Source: Vibrio sp. Of7-15 (GTDB lineage Bacteria; Pseudomonadota; Gammaproteobacteria; Enterobacterales; Vibrionaceae). From it: a stretch of DNA of 64,000 nt. Below, piece by piece: positions 57,388 to 64,000 of the stretch (the first letter of the stretch is position 1; every line of letters begins with the position of its first letter). The position numbers and the translations under genes are program-made. Where the stretch lies: positions 28,787-92,786 of the forward strand of contig NZ_JAKRGH010000017.1 of the NCBI RefSeq assembly GCF_022347565.1, read 5' to 3'. The notes beneath the pieces were generated by a model. The model saw only the letters and a list, made by a program, of their open reading frames with translations, was not told where the DNA came from and did not search any database.

Positions 57388-59850
57388 TTGTCACAGCTGC
57401 CCATTGATGAGGTGATGCCATCCATCTTCACCCAGTTAGCCAAATACAATCAGTTGATTTTAAAAGCGCCGCCGGGTGCGGGTAAATCGACTCAGTTACC
57501 GTTAATGCTGATCAAAAATAATGTGATCGATGGCAAGATCATCATGTTGGAGCCTCGTCGGCTAGCGGCACGTAACATCGCACAGTTTTTGGCGAAACAA
57601 CTGGGAGAGCCTGTTGGGCAAACCGTCGGGTTTCGTATTCGTGGGGAAAGTAAAGTCAGTGCCAATACGAAGTTAGAAATCGTAACGGAAGGGGTGATGA
57701 CCCGTTTACTGCAATCGGACCCAGAGTTAAACGGTGTGGGGCTGCTGATTTTTGATGAATATCATGAGCGCAGTTTACACGCCGATACGGCCTTGGCGTT
57801 TGCGCTCGAAATTCAAGAAGCCTTACGTGATGATTTAAAGCTGCTAGTGATGTCGGCCACTTTAGATGCTGATGCACTGAAAAGTCTGTTGCCAGAAGCA
57901 CGCTATGTGGAATCAGAAGGTCGTTGTTATCCGGTTGAATACCGTTACCAAGCACTCGGTGCGAATGATCGTTTGATAGATAAAGCGGCCACTCAAGTAC
58001 AGTCGTTACTGAATCAGGAATCAGGCTCTTTACTGGTGTTTTTACCGGGAGCAGGTGAAATACGACAAGTAGCAGAGCGGTTAACTTCATTGCCGGATGA
58101 CGTGGTGTTATGCAGCCTTTATGGCCAGCTTTCTTCGTCTGAACAGCAACAAGCCATAGCGCCTGCGCCAGCTGGAAAACGTAAAGTGGTGCTGGCAACC
58201 AACATTGCTGAAACCAGTTTGACCATTGAAGGCATTCGCTTAGTGTTGGATTGCGGTTATGAGCGGGTGGCAAAATTTGATTTAAAAACGGGTGTCACTA
58301 AGCTTGAATTGGTTCGTATTGCTCAATCTTCTGCTGAGCAGCGCGCGGGTCGTGCGGGCCGATTAGAGCCGGGAATTTGTGTGCGTTTGTACAGCCAAGA
58401 GCAACTCCAGGCTCAACCTTTGGTGCTAGAGCCAGAAATACTGCACTCGGATCTCTCTTCTCTTGCTTTAGAACTGGTTCAGTGGGGAGCTAACTCGCCT
58501 TCAGATTTAATGTGGTTAGATACGCCAACCACTGCCAGCATGAATCAGGCTCATCAGCTGCTACAGCAATTACACCTTTTGGATCATCGTGGTCAATTTA
58601 CTGATGTTGGTAAACAAGCTCAAAAGCTAGGCACTGAACCTCGTTTGGCTGCCATGTTAGTTAACGCTCAGCAATGGGGTAAAGAAGCACTGCAAACCGC
58701 TTTGCACGTACTGCCATTGTTAGAGCAACCACCAAAAGGCAATCAGACCGATTTGTCTTTCCAGTTGAATTTATTGCTTGAAGGGCGTTTAAGTGGCCAC
58801 CGTCAGTACCTACAGCGTAGCCAATCTTTTGCGGCAAAGCTGGGAGTCACATTAAATCACCAGTCAGTGACATCACATTGGCTAAGTACCTTATTGGCTT
58901 CTGCGTTTCCAGATCGTATCGCCATGCAGAAAGGGAAAAATGGGCGTTTTCAATTATCGAATGGACACGGTGTTGAGCTGGATGAGGCCGACCCATTAGC
59001 TGATGAAAGTAGCCTTGTGGTGGTGGATTTAGTACGTTTTAAACAAGGCTCCAGTCGAGTATTTAGTGCCGCAGCCTGTACTTTTTCTGAGATCCAAGAA
59101 TATTTACCGCATCTTTTTCAGGAAAAAGAGTGGCTAGACTGGGATGATCATAAAGGGCAATTATTAGCTGAGCAACGCGTTACTTTAGGTCAGTTAGTGA
59201 TTGAACGTAAGCCGATGGCAAGACCTGATCCGGGTTTAATCAGTCAGGCACTTTTAGGCTACATCCGCCGTAAAGGGCTGGGGTGTTTACCATGGAATAA
59301 AAGTAGTGAAAGTTTATTAACACGGATGCGTTGTGGGGCACACTGGTTACCAGAGCAAGCTTGGCCCGCTGCTGATGAATTGAGCCTACTCGCGGATTTA
59401 GAAGAGTGGTTATTACCATTCATGAACGGAATTACCAGTGCCAAAGGGCTAGCGTCGTTGGATTTAATGGCGGCGCTACAGGCGTATTTAGGCTGGCCGC
59501 TGAGCAAAGACATTGAAGAGTGGCTGCCAACGTATTATCAGTTGCCCACAGGCACTCGGGCAGTGATTCGTTATCAAGAAAAACAGGCACCCGCTTTAGC
59601 CGTGCGGATGCAGGAAATGTTTGGTGAAAAAGCGTCTCCAACTGTTGCCATGGGGAAGGTCGGTATTGTGTTGGAGTTGTTATCACCTGCGCAAAGGCCA
59701 CTACAAATCACTCAGGATCTCGCTGGGTTTTGGGCTGGATCATACAAAGAAGTGCAAAAAGAAATGAAGGGTCGTTACCCCAAACATGTGTGGCCAGATG
59801 ATCCTGCCAATCATGAACCGACTAAAAAAACAAAACGACATTTGAAGTAA
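57388..59850 (+). CDS. hrpB: ATP-dependent helicase HrpB
   Basis: An 820-residue DExH-box helicase. Motif I ([12 protein letters not shown], about residues 27-38), motif II ([16 protein letters not shown], a DEYH variant), motif III (MSATLD), motif VI ([14 protein letters not shown]) and the C-terminal HrpB domain ([16 protein letters not shown] end, [15 protein letters not shown]) are present. The RNA substrate is unknown. The start is TTG at 57388, which gives SQLPIDEV, aligned with E. coli SSLPVAAV. AAGG lies eight bases upstream. It lies four bases before mrcB. Confidence 0.96.
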   Translation: MSQLPIDEVMPSIFTQLAKYNQLILKAPPGAGKSTQLPLMLIKNNVIDGKIIMLEPRRLAARNIAQFLAKQLGEPVGQTVGFRIRGESKVSANTKLEIVTEGVMTRLLQSDPELNGVGLLIFDEYHERSLHADTALAFALEIQEALRDDLKLLVMSATLDADALKSLLPEARYVESEGRCYPVEYRYQALGANDRLIDKAATQVQSLLNQESGSLLVFLPGAGEIRQVAERLTSLPDDVVLCSLYGQLSSSEQQQAIAPAPAGKRKVVLATNIAETSLTIEGIRLVLDCGYERVAKFDLKTGVTKLELVRIAQSSAEQRAGRAGRLEPGICVRLYSQEQLQAQPLVLEPEILHSDLSSLALELVQWGANSPSDLMWLDTPTTASMNQAHQLLQQLHLLDHRGQFTDVGKQAQKLGTEPRLAAMLVNAQQWGKEALQTALHVLPLLEQPPKGNQTDLSFQLNLLLEGRLSGHRQYLQRSQSFAAKLGVTLNHQSVTSHWLSTLLASAFPDRIAMQKGKNGRFQLSNGHGVELDEADPLADESSLVVVDLVRFKQGSSRVFSAAACTFSEIQEYLPHLFQEKEWLDWDDHKGQLLAEQRVTLGQLVIERKPMARPDPGLISQALLGYIRRKGLGCLPWNKSSESLLTRMRCGAHWLPEQAWPAADELSLLADLEEWLLPFMNGITSAKGLASLDLMAALQAYLGWPLSKDIEEWLPTYYQLPTGTRAVIRYQEKQAPALAVRMQEMFGEKASPTVAMGKVGIVLELLSPAQRPLQITQDLAGFWAGSYKEVQKEMKGRYPKHVWPDDPANHEPTKKTKRHLK

Positions 59851-59854
59851 GATT

Positions 59855-62278
59855 ATGACGACGCCAAAGCCAAGTAAAAATCCAGATAAAAAAGTGCCTG
59901 CGAAAAAAAAGGCACCATCTAAATCAGCGACTAAAAAAACACCAACGAAAAAGGCACCAGTAAAACGTGCGACGAAAAAAAGCACGCCAAAACCGAAGAA
60001 ACAGGAACCGTCTAAATTAAAACGAGTTGCGCTGACTACTCTGGGGTTAGGCATAAAGCTGGGGCTGGTGGTGTTTGCTATTCTGATCTTTATCGGGATC
60101 TATTTAGACACCGTGGTGAAAAATAAATTTGATGGTCAGCTGTTTCAGTTACCAGCCGTGGTGTATGGCCGAGTGTTGTCATTGGCTCCAGGCTCTGCGG
60201 TAGACATTACGACAGTCAAACAAGAGCTGGATTTACTCCAATATCGTAAAGTGCGGGATCCACAGCGGCCAGGAGAGTATTCCTCGTCCTCAACCAAAAT
60301 AGAAGTGATACGACGCCCCTTTGAATTTGAAGATGGCCCAGAGCCTGATCGTCACGTTATGATCACGTTTGATGGTGATAGGGTCAGCAAGATTCATAAA
60401 GTCCAAACGAAGCAGCAGATGGGCTTTTTGCGTATAGAGCCTAAAATGTTGGGGATGTTGGAGTCAGGCAGCGATGAACAACGCTTGTTTTTACGTCGCG
60501 AGCAGTTCCCAGAAGTCATGGTGGATGCGCTTTTAGCAACGGAAGATCGAGAGTTCTATCAACACGATGGTGTGTCGCCATTAGCGATTTTGCGTGCGCT
60601 AGCGGCGAACATAAAAGCAGGGCGCACTGTGCAAGGGGGAAGTACTCTAACTCAGCAGTTGGCTAAAAACTTATTTTTATCCCGTGAACGAACGTTATGG
60701 CGTAAAGTGCGAGAAGCGTACATCGCCCTGATTTTAGATTACCGTTATAGCAAAGATAGGATCTTAGAAGCGTATTTAAATGAGGTTTATTTAGGCCAAA
60801 ACGGTGGTGAAGCGATCCATGGTTTTGGTTTGGCGGCAAGATTGTACTTTGGTCGTCCAATTCAAGAGCTTCGGATTGATCAACTGGCCATGTTAGTCGG
60901 TATGGTGAAAGGACCCTCTTATTATAACCCGATGCGTTTTCCTGAGCGGGTAAAAGTACGTCGTGATCTTGTTTTGCGCCTTATGATGCAAAATGACATT
61001 TTAACGGCTTCTCAGTTTGAAGAAGCTGCGTCACGCCCATTGGATGTAAAAGAAAAAGCCAGTATTGCTTCGCGTCAGCCTGCGTATTTTCAGCAACTTA
61101 AACGAGAGCTAAATGAGTATGTTGGCTCAACATATAGCGCAGACAAAGGGCTTCGTTTATTCACCACTTTAGATCCGCTTTCTCAGCAACAAATTGAAAA
61201 AGCCACGTCACGGATTGTGCCTCAGTTAGAAAAGCGCGCGGGCAAAGGGCTGGAAACGGCGGTGGTTATTGCGGATCGTGAAAGTGGCGAGATCCGAGCC
61301 ATGGTGGGAGGAAGTCGTACGGGTTATAACGGCTTTAACCGTGCGCTCGATGCCAGTCGACCTATTGGCTCTTTGGTAAAACCGGCGATTTATTTGGCGG
61401 CATTGTCTCAACCTGAACGCTTTTCTTTAGCGACTACGTTAGACGATAAACCGATTAAATTAAAAGGCAGTAAAGGCACGTATTGGACACCGAGAAACTT
61501 TGATCGTAAACATCGTAATGAGGTGCCGTTGTATCGATCGTTTGCTACGTCATTGAATATCCCGACGGTGAACCTTGGCTTGGCCGTTGGCCTAAATGGG
61601 GTGATTGATACACTCGAAGATTTAGGCGTTGATCGTGATGAAGTGCCACCTTTGCCTTCTATGCTGTTGGGGGCGTTTACGTTAACCCCTTATCAGGTTA
61701 CCCAAATGTACCAGAGTATTACCAGCGGGGGACGTAAAGCCCCGTTAACAGCGCTGCGATCTGTGGTGGATCTGGAAGGTAACCTGCTTTATCAAAATTG
61801 GCCAAAAGCGTCACGAGTAGTCCCAGAGCAGGCTGCGTGGTTAACAACCTATGGTATGAAGAAAGTAGTGAGTGAAGGTACTGGGCGCTTTTTACAGTCG
61901 AAATTTGGCTGGGCTGCATTGGCGGGTAAAACTGGTACCAGTAACGATTCACGTGATAGCTGGTACGTGGGGATTGATGGCCGTGAAGTGGTGAGTGTCT
62001 GGATGGGCAGGGACGATAATAAGCCGATCAACTTAACGGGTTCGGCAGGGGCCCTGCGCTTGTACGCGGATTATCTCTCTTTACGTCGACCGCAAAAATT
62101 GCAGCTTACTTGGCCGTCAGAAATCTCGACTATCCACTATACCAAGCAGGCCTCTGGCGTGCTGGAGTTTGATTGTTCTGGAAAACAGACACTGCCTATT
62201 TGGGATAGCCATAAAGCTCTTGAAGAGCGGTGTAAGAGTGGTGGTGGTAATTGGATGAAAGATTTACTGGGTTGGTAA
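59855..62278 (+). CDS. mrcB: Penicillin-binding protein 1B
   Basis: An 807-residue bifunctional peptidoglycan synthase. The cytoplasmic N-terminus is very Lys/Pro-rich (about 1-52). A transmembrane helix (about 57-82) and a UB2H domain (about 95-185, for an LpoB-type activator) follow. The GT51 transglycosylase shows EDREFYQHDGVS and GGSTLTQQLAKNLF, and the transpeptidase shows SxxK in RPIGSLVKPAIY, SLN and KTGTSND. It is complete. No clear terminator lies before the convergent diguanylate cyclase gene. Confidence 0.97.
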   Translation: MTTPKPSKNPDKKVPAKKKAPSKSATKKTPTKKAPVKRATKKSTPKPKKQEPSKLKRVALTTLGLGIKLGLVVFAILIFIGIYLDTVVKNKFDGQLFQLPAVVYGRVLSLAPGSAVDITTVKQELDLLQYRKVRDPQRPGEYSSSSTKIEVIRRPFEFEDGPEPDRHVMITFDGDRVSKIHKVQTKQQMGFLRIEPKMLGMLESGSDEQRLFLRREQFPEVMVDALLATEDREFYQHDGVSPLAILRALAANIKAGRTVQGGSTLTQQLAKNLFLSRERTLWRKVREAYIALILDYRYSKDRILEAYLNEVYLGQNGGEAIHGFGLAARLYFGRPIQELRIDQLAMLVGMVKGPSYYNPMRFPERVKVRRDLVLRLMMQNDILTASQFEEAASRPLDVKEKASIASRQPAYFQQLKRELNEYVGSTYSADKGLRLFTTLDPLSQQQIEKATSRIVPQLEKRAGKGLETAVVIADRESGEIRAMVGGSRTGYNGFNRALDASRPIGSLVKPAIYLAALSQPERFSLATTLDDKPIKLKGSKGTYWTPRNFDRKHRNEVPLYRSFATSLNIPTVNLGLAVGLNGVIDTLEDLGVDRDEVPPLPSMLLGAFTLTPYQVTQMYQSITSGGRKAPLTALRSVVDLEGNLLYQNWPKASRVVPEQAAWLTTYGMKKVVSEGTGRFLQSKFGWAALAGKTGTSNDSRDSWYVGIDGREVVSVWMGRDDNKPINLTGSAGALRLYADYLSLRRPQKLQLTWPSEISTIHYTKQASGVLEFDCSGKQTLPIWDSHKALEERCKSGGGNWMKDLLGW

Positions 62279-62290
62279 ATTTCCAGAAAA

Positions 62291-62311
62291 TAAGCAGTAA
62301 GCAGTAAGCAG
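62291..62311. repeat. Short tandem repeat, three copies of TAAGCAG
   Basis: Three perfect 7-base copies lie in the 43-base gap between the convergent mrcB and diguanylate cyclase genes. The copy number might vary between strains. No function is evident. Confidence 0.7.
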
Positions 62312-62321
62312 AGTAAGACGG

Positions 62322-63662
62322 TTATTCGCCTTTTTGCTCTGCTTTATTTTTATACATCGAGATATCGGCAAGGTTTAAGGCTTGTTCGGCAGAAGTAATG
62401 GTTTCATCTACGACGATGACGCCAATGGCAGAAGATAAAACTAACTCTTGCTCTAAGAAGTGAAATGGGACGGAAATGGCCCGTTCTATTTTATGTGTCA
62501 GCTTAGCCAGCTGCTCTTGTTGTGTTGTGATGTCTGGACCTAAATGGCAATACACGGCAAATTCATCCCCTCCTAAGCGCGCAATGATGTCGTCTGTTCT
62601 TAAGCGTTGAGTCAGCTCTGTGACCAAGTGTTTGAGAACATGATCGCCAGTGGTATGGCCGTAATGATCATTGATGTGCTTAAAGTTATTCAGATCTAAG
62701 TAAAAAAGAGCACCGCAGCTTGGGGTTCTTTGATGGTGTGTGATGACCTTTTCTAAATGCTCAATGAAAAAACGTCGATTATAAGCTGTGGTTAAATAAT
62801 CTTTTACGACGAGGTCATGCAGCTTTTCTTGGTAATTTTTTAAATCGGTGATGTCATGAGCGTTGATAATTACCCCATGAATTTGGCCACGTAAATCTTT
62901 AAATGGAGTTTTAGTTGCATCGACGTAACGTGGTCCTGATGGGGTTTCGACCCAATGACGACTGTGAACGGTTTCTCCAGCTAAGCATTTGTCTAAATTC
63001 GGCTTAATGGCTTCATGAAAAATACGTTCGCCGTGAAGATCAGCGACGGAAAGGCCAACAATTTGGTCAATCCTTTTATCAAAAAATTGTTCGTATCCTT
63101 TTGCTACCACTCTATAGATATACCGTTTATCCACGTACGAGATTAACTGGGGAGTTTCGGCAATCATGTGCGCATGAATCTTGTACTCTGGGGCACTATC
63201 TAGGTGTTTTATCTCATTACTGAGTTTCTGTGCCATTAAACGGAACAGAGGAATAACCGTATCACTGTAGTAGCCTTGTTGGCGGAATATGGCGATTTGG
63301 CCAATGGTGCGGCCCAGTTGATCCACAATAAATTCTGCGAGGTAGGCGCTACATTTGGGCTGAATAATAGAATCATGGCCTAAGGTGATTTGTTGATCAA
63401 TGAGGTACAGATAGCCTAATGCTGGGATCTCTTTTTCACTGTTTTTTGGTAAACGATCAATGCTAACCGACATAGGTGTATGCGGAATAGTTAGGTTATA
63501 TCCGGTTAGAACATCAACTCGGTCCGTATCGGTTTGGGAATGTAGGTAGATAACACAACCATCTGATTCTGTGGCTTTGGCTATCGCTTTTGTTGCATCG
63601 GACAGGTTGTCGTTCGTTCGGCTCGTACCCAGTAGTTTTAGTGCATCTTCATAGTACTTCAT
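62322..63662 (-). CDS. Diguanylate cyclase with GAF-like and PAS domains
   Basis: A 446-residue soluble protein, predicted to be cytoplasmic because no membrane segment or signal peptide is seen. A GAF-like domain (about 10-155) and a PAS domain (about 165-280) precede a GGDEF domain (about 285-446). The active-site GGDEF is intact (364-368), and an inhibitory I-site RTDD (355-358) lies exactly five residues before it, so it should make c-di-GMP under product inhibition. No EAL domain is present. The sensed signal is unknown. It may feed MshE and the VpsT-like regulator, but no direct link is shown. Confidence 0.93.
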   Translation of the reverse strand: MKYYEDALKLLGTSRTNDNLSDATKAIAKATESDGCVIYLHSQTDTDRVDVLTGYNLTIPHTPMSVSIDRLPKNSEKEIPALGYLYLIDQQITLGHDSIIQPKCSAYLAEFIVDQLGRTIGQIAIFRQQGYYSDTVIPLFRLMAQKLSNEIKHLDSAPEYKIHAHMIAETPQLISYVDKRYIYRVVAKGYEQFFDKRIDQIVGLSVADLHGERIFHEAIKPNLDKCLAGETVHSRHWVETPSGPRYVDATKTPFKDLRGQIHGVIINAHDITDLKNYQEKLHDLVVKDYLTTAYNRRFFIEHLEKVITHHQRTPSCGALFYLDLNNFKHINDHYGHTTGDHVLKHLVTELTQRLRTDDIIARLGGDEFAVYCHLGPDITTQQEQLAKLTHKIERAISVPFHFLEQELVLSSAIGVIVVDETITSAEQALNLADISMYKNKAEQKGE

Positions 63663-63873
63663 GCCATACCAACTGGTGTTAATGAACAGGTGCTTACATT
63701 AGATTATATTATGTTTATCTTTATTTGTATTAATAGTGAGAATTTTATATATGCTCAAAGGTGAGTAAGTGCAATGTATTGAGGTATATCACAAGCTTAG
63801 TGGAAGGTATTTTCTGAGGAAAAAGAAAACGGGGGAAGGCATGAGCTTTAAAGAACAAGCTTCTAGATACGAA

Positions 63874-63899
63874 AAAGCCTCGTCAAATGACGAGGCTTT
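63874..63899 (-). terminator. Terminator of the tRNA-Asn transcript
   Basis: AAAGCCTCGTC pairs with GACGAGGCTTT around a four-base loop, and the minus strand continues with T residues. It lies eight bases past the 3' end of the tRNA gene. Confidence 0.93.
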
Positions 63900-63906
63900 C
63901 GTAATA

Positions 63907-63982
63907 TGGCTCCCTGTGCTGGACTTGAACCAGCGACATACGGATTAACAGTCCGCCGTTCTACCGACTGAACTAACAGGGA
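63907..63982 (-). tRNA. tRNA-Asn (anticodon GUU)
   Basis: A 76-base tRNA gene on the minus strand. The acceptor stem TCCCTGT/ACAGGGA, the D-arm with AGTTCAGTCGGTAGAA, the anticodon loop CTGTTAA (GTT), the T-arm GGTTCAAGTCC and an encoded CCA end are complete. It closely resembles E. coli tRNA-Asn. A strong terminator follows, so it is the last gene of its transcript. Further tRNA genes may lie beyond the right edge. Confidence 0.98.
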
Positions 63983-64000
63983 ACAGATAAATGGTGCCGA

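Noticed and set aside
57656..58273. A 205-residue open frame antisense to hrpB
   Set aside because: It lies wholly inside the well-supported helicase gene, resembles no known family and has the composition of a shadow frame.

Overview
The window looks like chromosomal DNA of a Vibrionaceae gamma-proteobacterium. The evidence is a complete MSHA type IV pilus locus (mshI to mshQ) between csrD and mreBCD, a LuxR/HapR/LitR-type quorum-sensing regulator next to hpt, and a run of Vibrio-like housekeeping genes (yadGH, panCB, folK, pcnB, gluQ, dksA, sfsA, hrpB, mrcB). The species cannot be fixed from the sequence alone. No insertion sequence, prophage, CRISPR array or rRNA was seen. No stretch longer than about 290 bases lacks a gene.

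Layout. (1) 1-9900, minus strand: an exopolysaccharide/capsule operon, read right to left. It holds a priming sugar-phosphate transferase, an outer-membrane beta-barrel, a short OPX (Wza-like) protein, a Wzc-like co-polymerase/tyrosine kinase, wecB, wecC, a Wzy-like polymerase, a hexapeptide acyltransferase and the start of one more gene cut by the window edge. An exact ops element (RfaH recruitment signal) lies in its leader. The far-left genes are strikingly AT-rich, as expected of the variable part of such loci. (2) 10089-15000: a VpsT/CsgD-like LuxR-family regulator with an intact WLSR c-di-GMP motif, a YajR-like MFS transporter, ssb and csrD. (3) 15088-32492: the MSHA pilus, first an assembly block (mshIJKLMNEGF), then a structural block (mshBACDOPQ), with a terminator after the major pilin gene. 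(4) 32616-45395: mreBCD, maf, rng, yhdP, a nitrilase-family amidase, tldD, darP (opposite strand) and pmbA. (5) 45488-51311: the quorum-sensing master regulator with a probable Qrr small-RNA site over its ribosome-binding site, hpt, a beta-carbonic anhydrase divergent from a SulP transporter, and yadGH. (6) 51389-57292: minus-strand panC, panB, folK, pcnB, gluQ, dksA, sfsA. (7) 57388-64000: hrpB, mrcB, a PAS-GGDEF diguanylate cyclase and tRNA-Asn(GUU).

Common theme. Much of the window concerns the cell surface and the switch between motile and attached life. It contains exopolysaccharide, the attachment pilus, cell-shape genes and peptidoglycan synthesis. It also contains the inputs that usually control these: c-di-GMP (MshE's MshEN domain, the VpsT-like regulator, a diguanylate cyclase), the Csr system (CsrD), quorum sensing (HapR/LitR with a Qrr site) and RfaH antitermination (ops). 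The most unusual single features are a pcnB gene whose best start codon is AUC, the Qrr-complementary site, and an OPX protein too short to cross the outer membrane encoded beside its own beta-barrel.
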